From: G025836975 sp049646585
GTDB lineage: Bacteria > Pseudomonadota > Gammaproteobacteria > Burkholderiales > Burkholderiaceae_B
Direction: 5' to 3'
Length of the DNA: 64,000 bases
Assembly: GCA_049646585.1 (NCBI GenBank)
Contig: JBARWC010000051.1
Location: 1-64,000 of the forward strand
The notes below the pieces were generated by a model, which did not search any database, was not told the DNA's origin, and was given only the letters and a program-made list of their open reading frames with translations. The position numbers and the translations under genes are program-made. The stretch's first letter is position 1, and each line of letters opens with the position of its first letter. Of the stretch, positions 17,045-25,695 are shown piece by piece.

Positions 17045-17632
17045 CTATCTTGGATCCGGATAGGGGATGTCGTAGTGGTGGAAGGGGAAGACGCCGGTCT
17101 TGTGGTCGGCGACATAGTGTTCCAGGGTGGTAATGATGGTGCGAAAAGCCAGTTCGCTCCAGGGAATGTCCTGGATGCTGAAGAAGGCCGCTTCCAGGCT
17201 TTCCGGGCCCGGGTCCAGCTTTTCGCTAAGCACCTGGGCCAGATAGAAGAAATGCACCTGTTCCGCATGCGGCACATTGATCACCGTGTACAGCGGACCC
17301 AGGCGAATCTGTGCGCCCGCTTCCTCCTGGGTTTCGCGCAGAGCCCCCTGCGCGGTGGTTTCGCCCAGTTCCATGAAGCCCGCCGGCAAGGTCCAGGCGT
17401 TGTAGCGTGGCTCGATGGCGCGGCGGCACAGCAGGATTTTGTCTTCCCATACCGGCAGCACGCCCACGACATTGCGGGGGTTCTGGTAATGCACGGCCCC
17501 GCAGTGATTACAAACGGCCCGCATGCGGTTGTCGTCGGGCGGAATCAGAAGCTCGATCGGCGTACCGCATTGGCTGCAGAATTTTTGTGTGCGCGGGGCG
17601 GGAAAGTAGAAATTGGGGGCGTGCGATGTCAT
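17045..17632 (-). CDS. NUDIX hydrolase with zinc ribbon
   Basis: 195 residues. A zinc ribbon (FCSQCG and VCNHCG, residues about 18-45) precedes a full NUDIX box (GFMELGETTAQGALRETQEE, about residues 84-103). This layout is like NudC-type NADH pyrophosphatases but shorter. It probably hydrolyses a nucleoside-diphosphate linkage such as NADH. It is the first gene of the NUDIX-aat-bpt-pyrD run. Confidence 0.88.
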   Translation of the reverse strand: MTSHAPNFYFPAPRTQKFCSQCGTPIELLIPPDDNRMRAVCNHCGAVHYQNPRNVVGVLPVWEDKILLCRRAIEPRYNAWTLPAGFMELGETTAQGALRETQEEAGAQIRLGPLYTVINVPHAEQVHFFYLAQVLSEKLDPGPESLEAAFFSIQDIPWSELAFRTIITTLEHYVADHKTGVFPFHHYDIPYPDPR

Positions 17633-17687
17633 GAAGAGATTCTAACCAAATCGGGCCGCCATGTCGGGTGTCGCGGACAGTTTTCCG

Positions 17688-18299
17688 CTATCGGGCTGCT
17701 TGCGGTCTGGCGACAAAGCCCAAGGTGGAGGCTAGGGCGCTGGCCGGACAAAAGCGCAACTGGGCCGAAGTGGGCGCAGGGCCGGGCCATTCGACCGGGA
17801 AGGCATCGCCGGACGCTACTTCAAGCTGCTCCAGGGCGGTCTTGCCGTCGGGCGCGCGCAGCAGGGACAGCACGCATTCCAGGTCGCGCCCCGCCACCAG
17901 GGCAGCCCCATGTTCGGTCTGCGCATACAGCCTGCCGTCGTCGCCCAGCCACCAGCCCTCTGGCGTATTCACGGGCAGGCCAGTATGGGTCAGCAGGCGC
18001 GTCCGGCCTTCGGCGTCATCCTCTGTATGCAGCACGTAGGGCGCCGCGTCCAGGCGCACGTACACCCGCTGGGGGCCATTCTGGAAAAACCACTGGCCCG
18101 CCGCGTCGGCTGCGTAGTTTCGGCCGATGAAGCGCAGTATGGGAGGGCTGCTTATGGCTTCGCCCGGCCCAGGGTCCGGGTCCAGCGCGTCGCCCCGCGG
18201 ATACAGGCGCCACTGGCCGCTCTCGGTCAGGGATAGCCAGCCGAATACATCGGGCACGTTGGGCCATCGCGCCATCGCGGCCAGTACGTTTTCATCCAT
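17688..18299 (-). CDS. Conserved hypothetical protein
   Basis: 203 residues with no signal peptide or membrane segment. The block ILRFIGRNYAADAAGQWFFQNGPQRVYVRL near residue 55 looks like a conserved core, and WPNVPDVFGWLSLTESGQW near the N-terminus is another. I recognise it as a betaproteobacterial conserved family but cannot name a function. Confidence 0.75.
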   Translation of the reverse strand: MDENVLAAMARWPNVPDVFGWLSLTESGQWRLYPRGDALDPDPGPGEAISSPPILRFIGRNYAADAAGQWFFQNGPQRVYVRLDAAPYVLHTEDDAEGRTRLLTHTGLPVNTPEGWWLGDDGRLYAQTEHGAALVAGRDLECVLSLLRAPDGKTALEQLEVASGDAFPVEWPGPAPTSAQLRFCPASALASTLGFVARPQAAR

Positions 18300-18368
18300 G
18301 GTTGCTCTTGCTGAACTTCATGGTGCAAGTATAGGGCTGTAGCGCAAGGGCTGCCCACGCTGCTAGGG

Positions 18369-19022
18369 CTAGCGCTGGTCCAGATGCCGCGCCAGGGCGT
18401 CGCCCAGGAAGTGAGCCGACTCGGCCAGTATCAGCAGGGTGAAGGCGACCGCCAGCATAACGCCGGGCAGGAATTCGCGGTAGCCATAGCGTATGCCCAG
18501 ATCCCCCAGGCCCGACCCGCTGATTGCGCCCGCCATGGCCGAATAGCCCACCAGGCTGGCCAGGGTTAGGCCCAGCGCAGCCGCGATGCCGGCCGAGGCT
18601 TCGGGCAGCAGGACTTTGCAGACCAATTGCATGGGGCTGGCGCCCAGGGTCAGGGCCGACTCCACGATGCGGCGGTCCACGTCATGCAAGCACGCTTTCA
18701 CGCGGCGCGCGATCAAGGGGACGGCGATGATGGAGAGGGCGGCAACGCTGGCGGCTGGGCCGATACCACGGCCGAACAGCTCGTGAGCCACAGGAATTGA
18801 AACGACCAGAATCATGATGGCGGGAATGCTTTGCAGGCCATTCAGCGCCGCTTCGACGGCGCGCGGCAAGCGCAGCGACGACAAGGGACTGTGCAGGCCG
18901 GACAGGTAGAGCGCCACGCCCAAGGGTATGCCGATCAGCGCCGACGCCAGGCCGGATGCGCCGACCGTCAGCACGGTTTCGCCGAACGAGGTAATGAAAA
19001 GCGCCATCATGGCCGAGGACAC
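18369..19022 (-). CDS. MetI-like ABC transporter permease, orphan
   Basis: 217 residues from a GTG at 19022, chosen because AAGGAG lies 6 nt upstream and the length equals that of typical MetI. Motifs NGLQSIPAIMILVVSIPVAHELFGRG and the EAA-loop region TLGASPMQLVCKVLLPEA, then SLVGYSAMAGAISGSGLGDL, place it with the D-methionine permease MetI. No MetN ATPase or MetQ receptor is next to it, so it must pair with components elsewhere or be a relic. Confidence 0.8.
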   Translation of the reverse strand: MSSAMMALFITSFGETVLTVGASGLASALIGIPLGVALYLSGLHSPLSSLRLPRAVEAALNGLQSIPAIMILVVSIPVAHELFGRGIGPAASVAALSIIAVPLIARRVKACLHDVDRRIVESALTLGASPMQLVCKVLLPEASAGIAAALGLTLASLVGYSAMAGAISGSGLGDLGIRYGYREFLPGVMLAVAFTLLILAESAHFLGDALARHLDQR

Positions 19023-19243
19023 AGGATGCTCCTTGCAGGGGTACGGGATGATTGTAGAAGCGGCCTCGCGCTGTACTAAGTACATTTTTGGCGCGAACTC
19101 ATAGCCCAAAGTCATAAAACCCCATGGCGCCCCAGGCCGGCCGAATCGCGCGCCGCCCGCGCTTACGCCGGCATGTATGATGTCGCGATCGTTCAAGCCG
19201 CCTATCGGTGGTTTCCTGGTTTTTTGCTTTATCCGAGGTTGTT

Positions 19244-20224
19244 TTGAGTCATTCTTCCGATGCGCGTCCTGATGGTCATTTTTTCAGCAAGCGCAAGGTG
19301 CTCGTGCTGGTGGCCACCCTGTGCTGCATGTTGTGGGGCAGCGCCTACCCCGCCATCAAGAATGGCTATGAGCTCTTCTCGATTGCGACAGACGACATCC
19401 CAGGGAAAATGGTGTTTGCGGGCTATCGCTTTTTGCTGGCCGGCCTGGTGCTACTGGTCATGGGGCGACTTGGCGGGCGCCGCATAACCGGCCTGGGTGT
19501 TCGTCGCCTGGGCCAGTTGACCTTGCTGGGCCTTACCCAAACGGCGCTGCAGTATGTGTTCTTTTATATAGGCCTTAGCTACGCCACGGGCGTCAAGGCG
19601 TCCATCCTGAACGCAACCGGCACCTTCTTCAGCGTATTGATGGCGCATTTCATCTACAAGAACGATCGCCTCAGCCACAATCGCATTCTCGGCTGCCTGG
19701 TCGGCTTCGTCGGGGTGATGGTCGTCAACCTTGGTTCCCAGGGGCTGGATTTCCAGTTCACCTGGCTGGGTGAGGGCAGCATCGTCATGGCCGCTTTCGT
19801 CCTGTCGGCGGCTTCCATCTACGGCAAGAAAATCTCGCAAAGCATGGATGCCGTGGTCATGACGGGATATCAACTGGCCCTGGGCGGCTTCGCGCTGATA
19901 CTGCTGGGGTATGGCACGGGTGGAACGCTGACTGGCTTTACTTGGGCGTCCTCGGCCATGCTGGCCTATCTGGTCGTATTGTCGGCGGCCGCTTTTTCCT
20001 TGTGGAGCATCCTGCTCAAGCACAACCCGGTGGGGACGGTCACCGTCTTCAACTTCCTGATCCCGGTATTCGGCTCCGTGCTGTCGGCCGTGTTCCTGGA
20101 TGAAAGCATATTGGAATGGAAGAATGCCGTCGCCTTGCTGCTGGTGTGCTTCGGCATCTGGAGGGTCACGGTGGAGAACCCTGCCATCCGGCCTGTGCAT
20201 GGGCGGACGAAGGGCCGGCGTTAG
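19244..20224 (+). CDS. DMT-superfamily (EamA) transporter
   Basis: 326 residues from a TTG at 19244 with GAGG upstream; a GTG at 19208 is an alternative. About ten hydrophobic segments in two EamA repeats; the first begins MLWGSAYPAIKNGYEL. Such proteins are inner-membrane exporters or exchangers of small metabolites of unknown specificity. It is divergent from the metI-like gene. Confidence 0.8.
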   Translation: MSHSSDARPDGHFFSKRKVLVLVATLCCMLWGSAYPAIKNGYELFSIATDDIPGKMVFAGYRFLLAGLVLLVMGRLGGRRITGLGVRRLGQLTLLGLTQTALQYVFFYIGLSYATGVKASILNATGTFFSVLMAHFIYKNDRLSHNRILGCLVGFVGVMVVNLGSQGLDFQFTWLGEGSIVMAAFVLSAASIYGKKISQSMDAVVMTGYQLALGGFALILLGYGTGGTLTGFTWASSAMLAYLVVLSAAAFSLWSILLKHNPVGTVTVFNFLIPVFGSVLSAVFLDESILEWKNAVALLLVCFGIWRVTVENPAIRPVHGRTKGRR

Positions 20225-20247
20225 TCACAGGTCGTGACCTTTTGCGT

Positions 20248-20508
20248 CTATTGCAGCGGTTCGAATATGGTATCGACTCCGTCGACATTGGTATGGCGCC
20301 GCCAGCGGGCGCCGCAAGTCGTGCAGCGATAATGCCGTTCAAGCACCCCTTCCCAATGCGTGGGCGGGCATATTTTCTCCAGCAACATCAGGGCATGCGG
20401 CCGCTGTGGAACCGCACTCAGTGTTAGCCCGAGACAACTGGCACAAAGAAAGGTGTATTCCCCGGAGCGCATGCGAACAGGGTATTGCATGCGCCGCGCG
20501 GCTTCCAT
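20248..20508 (-). CDS. Small putative zinc-ribbon protein
   Basis: 86 residues with two Cys pairs (CASC near residue 23 and CTTC near 62) spaced as in a zinc ribbon, and the Trp/Arg-rich CGARWRRHTN. No clear Shine-Dalgarno precedes the ATG at 20508; starts at 20487 or 20472 are equally possible. The Cys pattern and codon use favour a real gene, but nothing points to a function. Confidence 0.5.
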   Translation of the reverse strand: MEAARRMQYPVRMRSGEYTFLCASCLGLTLSAVPQRPHALMLLEKICPPTHWEGVLERHYRCTTCGARWRRHTNVDGVDTIFEPLQ

Positions 20509-20608
20509 AGTGCAATCGATCTACGCCCATTTGCGCATGGCAAGCGGTCGGGCTGTGTGCCGCCGCCCGCGCCGCCGCTGGGGGCGAGGCGGGGGGCGAT
20601 GCCCATCT

Positions 20609-21259
20609 CTATCGTGACGATGGGGTTTCGTTGTAGGGGGCGAAATGCCCGCTGCGAGGGTCGCGGATGAAAAGCACGCCTGTGCCGACGCCGAAATAAG
20701 CGCCGTGCAGGGTAAGTTCCCCCTGTTCCACCGCGTCGCGAACGGCGGGAAACGTCATCAGATTGTCGAGGCTATAGCCGACGACCGCCCATTCGAGTTC
20801 CCTGATCCAGCTTGCGCGGTCCGCGGTGGGAGGGCCCACGCGCTCGGCCACGGGCGCGATCTGCGACATCCACTTGCCGATGAAATCGCGCTTCGTCAGC
20901 GGTGCGGCGTTGTTGGCATAGGCCGCCACGCCGCCGCAGCTGGCGTGGCCCAGCACGACGATGTGCTTGACCTTCAGCGCGTTCACGCCGAATTCGATTG
21001 CGGCGCTGGTGCCGTGAAAGGATGTCTCGACGTCGGTCTCGCAAGGCGGGACAAGGTTGGCGATATTGCGTACGACGAATATCTCGCCCGGACCCGCATC
21101 GAAGATGATTTCCGGCGCAACGCGGGAGTCCCCGCAGCCTATGACCATGATTTCAGGGTGTTGCCCGGCCTTTGCCAGCTCTTCATAGCGTTCCCGCTCG
21201 CGGGCGAGGCGGCCGTTCAAGAATGACTGGTAGCCGGAGGTAAGCCTGGATGGAAACAC
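20609..21259 (-). CDS. Beta-class carbonic anhydrase
   Basis: 216 residues. Zinc ligands are Cys42 (CGDSR, with the Asp44/Arg46 dyad), His105 and Cys108 (GHASCGG). The enzyme interconverts CO2 and bicarbonate in the cytosol. A single-gene unit with the start at 21259; the region upstream holds the tRNA-Cys terminator. Confidence 0.93.
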   Translation of the reverse strand: MFPSRLTSGYQSFLNGRLARERERYEELAKAGQHPEIMVIGCGDSRVAPEIIFDAGPGEIFVVRNIANLVPPCETDVETSFHGTSAAIEFGVNALKVKHIVVLGHASCGGVAAYANNAAPLTKRDFIGKWMSQIAPVAERVGPPTADRASWIRELEWAVVGYSLDNLMTFPAVRDAVEQGELTLHGAYFGVGTGVLFIRDPRSGHFAPYNETPSSR

Positions 21260-21299
21260 GTAAAGTTCCTTTTTTTATTGGGGGCTTGGGGATTTTACG

Positions 21300-21327
21300 C
21301 TGAAAGAAGCCCGCTCAGTGGCGGGCT
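21300..21327 (-). terminator. Terminator downstream of tRNA-Cys
   Basis: On the minus strand a 7-bp stem AGCCCGC/GCGGGCT (21327-21308) is followed by TTCTTT. It lies 60 nt past the tRNA 3' end. Confidence 0.65.
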
Positions 21328-21386
21328 AAAAACGTGTTGCGGAACTGGGCTGAAGGTTTAATAAGCCATGAAGCCCGCATTAAAAC

Positions 21387-21460
21387 TGGAGGCGCGACTC
21401 GGAATCGAACCGGGGTACACGGATTTGCAATCCGCTGCATAACCACTCTGCCATCGCGCC
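21387..21460 (-). tRNA. tRNA-Cys(GCA)
   Basis: A 74-nt gene including an encoded CCA (21389-21387). The acceptor stem GGCGCGA pairs with TCGCGCC, the anticodon arm GGATT-GCA-AATCC gives anticodon GCA, and the T arm has GGTTCGATTCC. Discriminator base is U, as usual for tRNA-Cys. Confidence 0.95.
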
Positions 21461-21505
21461 GTACTGACTTGGATGCCAAGCCCGCAAGTATACCATGTGT
21501 TGCAT

Positions 21506-22675
21506 TCAGCTTTTGGGCGGTGCGGGCGTCCTGGGCAATTGGCTGATGATGGTCAGGGTAAGCAGGGAGGTGCCGGCCATGACGCCCAGCAGGGTGGTAA
21601 AGCCGGCCTGCTTGACAATGGGGCCGATCAGCCAGACGGCAAGCGAGCTGGCGCCTAAGGAAACCGCCAGGCGCATGCCCGAAATCCGGGATCGCATGGT
21701 GTCGTCGACGAAGCGCACGATCATGGCGTCGATGAAAGGGATGGCGCCGAATACGGCCGCCATGAACAGGAATTGCAGGAAGTAGAAGGGCCAGCCGTCC
21801 AGCGACATGGACACCACCAGCAGTACTGCCTGGGTGGTGATGATGGACAGGTACAGCGTCTTGAGCGCTATCCGGTCGAGCAGGTGGCCGACGATCAGTT
21901 GCGTAGCCGATGCGACGGCGTAGATGATGGCCAGCAAAAGGCCTATCTGGGCCGGGTCCTGGGAAATACCTTGCAGGCGGTCGGACAGCAGCTCGTAGTT
22001 GCTGCTGGTCGAAAAGTTGAACAGCAGGCTGCTGCTGGTGGCCGCCATGGTCATGATCAGGAAGAGCTTGGCGACGGAAACTCCGGGCGGTACAGTGGTG
22101 GTGGCTTTTTTCTTGGCGGGCGCGGAGGTTTCGCGCGAGGCCAGCCAGGCGAACAGCAGCCCGCAGACCAGGCTGACGATGCCGGGCGCCAGGAAGGCCA
22201 CGCGCCATCCGAAGTACTTTACCAAGAAGCCCGTGATGACCGCCGCGAGCGCCACGCCCAGGTTTCCGGCCAGGCCGTTGACCCCGATGATCCAGCCTGG
22301 GCGCGTGGCCCCCTGGACCAGCATGGGTATGCCCACCGGGTGGTAGATGGAAGCGAAGCACCCCAGCAGCGCCAATGCCAGCGCCATATAGGTGGGCGAG
22401 GTGGCGATGCTGACCAGGATGGCCGAGATGCCCATGCCGAAAAAGAAGAGTATCATCATCGGCCGGCGGCCCCAGTGGTCGCCCAGCTTGCCGGCGGGCA
22501 GTGAGCCGATGCCGAAGAAAAAGAAGGCTGCGACGCTGTAGGGCATGAGGTCTTCCCAGCGTTGCGCGCCGAAGTCGGCCGCAATGCTGGTGACAGCGGT
22601 TGCGAAGATAAGAAGGAACATGTGGTCGATGGCGTGACCGATGTTCAGCAGAAGTTGTGTGGGGCGATTGTTCAT
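21506..22675 (-). CDS. Major facilitator superfamily transporter
   Basis: 389 residues from the ATG at 22675 (MNNRPTQLLLNIGHAIDHMF); the upstream extension overlaps the divergent regulator and is rejected. Twelve hydrophobic segments; the loop after segment 2 has GKLGDHWGRRPMM, the MFS motif A. Substrate unknown. It is divergent from an AraC-type regulator 53 bp away, which probably controls it. Confidence 0.88.
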   Translation of the reverse strand: MNNRPTQLLLNIGHAIDHMFLLIFATAVTSIAADFGAQRWEDLMPYSVAAFFFFGIGSLPAGKLGDHWGRRPMMILFFFGMGISAILVSIATSPTYMALALALLGCFASIYHPVGIPMLVQGATRPGWIIGVNGLAGNLGVALAAVITGFLVKYFGWRVAFLAPGIVSLVCGLLFAWLASRETSAPAKKKATTTVPPGVSVAKLFLIMTMAATSSSLLFNFSTSSNYELLSDRLQGISQDPAQIGLLLAIIYAVASATQLIVGHLLDRIALKTLYLSIITTQAVLLVVSMSLDGWPFYFLQFLFMAAVFGAIPFIDAMIVRFVDDTMRSRISGMRLAVSLGASSLAVWLIGPIVKQAGFTTLLGVMAGTSLLTLTIISQLPRTPAPPKS

Positions 22676-22727
22676 GGTCGGATTATCCGCTAGGATTCCC
22701 AAAACACCTTGATCCAGAGTGTCAATA

Positions 22728-23624
22728 ATGAGTCCAAAACCGCCAAAGTCGAATAAAGCATCCTCTGCGACGCTTTCTCGGCCGCACAGCCGGAATGCGA
22801 ACGTCGATATCGCCAATCAGGTGCCTCGCGCCGTTGCCGCCTTGGCGCGATCCGATCCCGCAGGCCACGTCATCCCCGCCCACCATCATTTGCGTGATCA
22901 ACTGATCTACGCGATAGAAGGCGTCATGACGATACGGGCCAATGGTTCGATATGGACCATTCCGCCCAGCCACGGGATGTGGATGCCGGCGCATATGGAG
23001 CACGCGATACGCATGGACGCCGCCGTCGAGATGCGCACCTTGTATTTTTTGCCCGGCGTGGTGCAGGGCAAGGTGGATGCTTGCCGCGTGCTGGCCGTCA
23101 CGCCTTTGTTGCGGGAACTGGTCCTGCGCGCGATGACCATCACGCCGCACTACGATGTCGACGGCGCCGAAGGGCGGATCATGCAGGTCCTGGTGGATGA
23201 AGTCGGGCGTTTGGTGCGGCAGCCTTTGTCCTTGAAGCTGCCTACCGACAAGCGCTTGCTGAAGCTGTGCGAGGCGCTGCTGGCCGATATGTCCAACAGC
23301 GCTTCCATCGCCGAACTGGGGGAAAGCGTGGGCTTGTCGGAGCGCAGCATAATCAGGATTTTTCCCAAGGAAACCGGCCTGAGCCTGAGCCGCTGGCGCC
23401 AGCAGGCACGGCTGATGCGTGCTTTTGCACTGGCCGAACAGGGCATGAACATGACCCAGATCTCGCTGGAACTGGGCTATGGCAGCGCTTCGGCGTTCAG
23501 CAAGATGTTCAGGAAGCTGTTCGGGCAGGCTCCCCGGTCGCTTTTCAGGGCCAATCATCTTGAGTCGGGGCCGGCTCAACTGCACCTGGGCAAGCGCGAC
23601 GAGTCCGATTCCGATTCCGCTTAA
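22728..23624 (+). CDS. AraC-family regulator with N-terminal cupin
   Basis: 298 residues from the ATG at 22728. The N-terminal cupin (PAHHHLRDQLIYAIEGVMTI) is followed by an AraC HTH (SIAELGESVGLSERSIIRIF and a second helix pair ending FSKMFRKLFGQAPRS). The arrangement with a divergent MFS gene is like NimR/NimT, where the regulator controls a drug exporter; that parallel is by layout only. Confidence 0.85.
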   Translation: MSPKPPKSNKASSATLSRPHSRNANVDIANQVPRAVAALARSDPAGHVIPAHHHLRDQLIYAIEGVMTIRANGSIWTIPPSHGMWMPAHMEHAIRMDAAVEMRTLYFLPGVVQGKVDACRVLAVTPLLRELVLRAMTITPHYDVDGAEGRIMQVLVDEVGRLVRQPLSLKLPTDKRLLKLCEALLADMSNSASIAELGESVGLSERSIIRIFPKETGLSLSRWRQQARLMRAFALAEQGMNMTQISLELGYGSASAFSKMFRKLFGQAPRSLFRANHLESGPAQLHLGKRDESDSDSA

Positions 23625-23635
23625 GCCGCCTTCCG

Positions 23636-23659
23636 CGGCTCGGTCGAGAGACCGAGCCG
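23636..23659. terminator. Hairpin between convergent genes
   Basis: A perfect 10-bp stem (CGGCTCGGTC/GACCGAGCCG) with a GAGA tetraloop, between the AraC and PEP-mutase-like stops. There is no U-run, so termination is possible but not certain. Confidence 0.5.
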
Positions 23660-23666
23660 GCCAGTG

Positions 23667-24506
23667 TCAGTTCCCGGCGTACTTTGCAAAGCGTTCGTTC
23701 AGTCCGGCGTTGCCGGGCACGCCGTCGAAACCGTCGAAACGGCCTTCATTGGCGATGTCCTGAGCCACTTGAAGGAAGGCATGCATGGCCACGCGTGAAA
23801 GCGAACCGCCCACGCTGATGCGGCGCACGCCCAACTTGGTCAGGTCCTGAACCGTAAAGCCCAGGGCGCCGTAGTTCAGGAAATTGACGGCCCGGCCGCC
23901 GGCCGCCTGCACGATGGCGGTAATGTGCTCCTTGGTCTTGATGCCGGGCGCATAAAGGCAGTCGGCGCCGGCCTCTGAAAATGCCTTGATGCGTCGGACG
24001 CTCTCGTCGATGTCGGGGGCGCCGCGTACGAAGCCTTCGGTTCGGGCGGTCAGCAAGACCCGCTCGCCGCTGCCGTCTATGGCCTGCCGCGCCGCCTTGA
24101 CGCGGGCGACCGCCGTTTCAAAGTCGTACAGTCCAGTGCCTTCGCCTTGCGGAGCGTCTTCGATCGACAGGCCGGCCACCCCGGTTTGCGCGCCGCGCAC
24201 GATATTGGCCTGCATGGTGTCGATATCGTCGGAAAAACCGTTCTCGAAGTCCGCGTTCAGCGGGATGTCCACCGAAGCGGCCAGCTCTTTCAAGTGCTCC
24301 AGGACGGACTCCAGGCTTTGCGCGCCGTCCGGCAGGCCGTTGGCATGCGCGTGGCCGGCGCTGGTGGAGGCTATGGCCGGGAAGCCCAGATCCTGCAGGC
24401 AGCGCGCCGTGCCGACGTTCCATGGGTTGGGAATGACGAAGCAGCCCTCTTTATGCAGCAGGGCGAAATCTTCGCGTTTTTGAGCTGTCGTGCGTGGTCC
24501 GGTCAT
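23667..24506 (-). CDS. Isocitrate lyase/PEP mutase family protein
   Basis: 279 residues of the ICL/PEPM barrel: FVIPNPWNVGTARCLQDLG at the start, DADF-like NADFENGF near residue 86 for metal binding, and SIEDAPQGEG near 115. The family covers C-C and P-C bond lyases such as 2-methylisocitrate lyase and oxaloacetate hydrolases; short members like this one are not assigned a substrate. It follows the Bug gene by 146 nt on the same strand. Confidence 0.85.
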   Translation of the reverse strand: MTGPRTTAQKREDFALLHKEGCFVIPNPWNVGTARCLQDLGFPAIASTSAGHAHANGLPDGAQSLESVLEHLKELAASVDIPLNADFENGFSDDIDTMQANIVRGAQTGVAGLSIEDAPQGEGTGLYDFETAVARVKAARQAIDGSGERVLLTARTEGFVRGAPDIDESVRRIKAFSEAGADCLYAPGIKTKEHITAIVQAAGGRAVNFLNYGALGFTVQDLTKLGVRRISVGGSLSRVAMHAFLQVAQDIANEGRFDGFDGVPGNAGLNERFAKYAGN

Positions 24507-24652
24507 GGGGCACCTTGTGGTTGGTTAGGGCTGAAGCTATCCCCATGATAAGGAATTTTTCTTATACGCGGGACGGCGTATGCGCGGAACCCTGAAACCC
24601 AAGGACGAGGGTCATGGAAACCAGGGCCCGCGGCACGTTGCCGCGCCGACGA

Positions 24653-25645
24653 TCATTTGCTGGCTTTCAGCCCGGTTTCATGGATCAGCAGGGCGGCTAC
24701 TTTGGCGTCTTCCTCCAGCATGCTATTGAATGCCGCGCTGGTGCCGCCTACGGGGTTGGTGCCCATGGTGGCCAGCGTTTCCTTCATGCCGGGGTCCTGC
24801 AGCACGGTGTTTATCTCTTTGTTCAAGAGCTCGACGATATCGGTCGGCGTGCCTTTGGGGGCTAGTATGCCCAGCCAGGTCAGGTGCTGGAAGGGCTTGC
24901 CTATGGATTCCGCCACGGTGGGAACCTGGGGCAGGCTGGGCCAGCGTTGTTCCGACGTTACCGCCAGGGCTTTCAGCTTGCCGGCCTTGATGTGGGGCAT
25001 TCCGGCGGCGAGTGTCGCCGCGACGATGGGTATCTGCCCGCCGATGGCATCCGACATCGATGGGCCCGAACCGCGGTAAGGCACATGGATCATCTTGATG
25101 CCCGTTGCGTGGACAAACATTTCGAAGGCGATGTGGCTGGGCAGGCCTATGCCGGGTCCTCCGAATGCGATGGTGCCGGGGGCGGCCTTTGCCGCATCGA
25201 TAAGCTGGCCAAGGGTATCGTATGGGGCGTTGTTGGCTGCGACGAATACGGATGGCCCGCGGGTCAGTTCGATGACGGGCGCGAAGTCCGACAGCGCATA
25301 TGGCGCCGGCTTGAACAAGGACACGTTGACGGTGTGATTATTGCCTGTCAGCAGCAGCGTGTAGCCGTCGGCCGCCGCCTTGGCGACGATGTCCGTGGCG
25401 ATATTGCCGCCGCCACCGCCCTTGTTCTCCACCACGACGGATTGACCCAGCTTGCGGGATAGGCGGTCGCCCACCATGCGGGCCACGGCGTCCGCGCTGC
25501 CGCCCGGCGATGAGGGCACCACGATTCGGATGGGTTTCTCCGGCCATGCCGCCTGGGCGGGCCCGGCCAGCCCGATGGCGGTGAGCGCCGCGAGGGTGGC
25601 GGCCAGGAACGGTCGGGCGATGGATTTGCCTGGGATTTTCATCAT
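24653..25645 (-). CDS. Bug-family periplasmic solute receptor
   Basis: 330 residues. A signal peptide ends at GPAQA, followed by AWPEKPIRIVVPSSPGGSAD, the Bug ligand-loop motif; VENKGGGGGNIATD is the second loop. It is in a unit with a CoA-transferase and an enoyl-CoA hydratase, so the ligand may be a carboxylate later activated by CoA. No membrane TTT components are present here. Confidence 0.9.
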   Translation of the reverse strand: MMKIPGKSIARPFLAATLAALTAIGLAGPAQAAWPEKPIRIVVPSSPGGSADAVARMVGDRLSRKLGQSVVVENKGGGGGNIATDIVAKAAADGYTLLLTGNNHTVNVSLFKPAPYALSDFAPVIELTRGPSVFVAANNAPYDTLGQLIDAAKAAPGTIAFGGPGIGLPSHIAFEMFVHATGIKMIHVPYRGSGPSMSDAIGGQIPIVAATLAAGMPHIKAGKLKALAVTSEQRWPSLPQVPTVAESIGKPFQHLTWLGILAPKGTPTDIVELLNKEINTVLQDPGMKETLATMGTNPVGGTSAAFNSMLEEDAKVAALLIHETGLKASK

Positions 25646-25695
25646 GTCTCCTGCTGAGTAATGTTGTGCGATCTATCGCGGTTTTTGGTCTGTCT

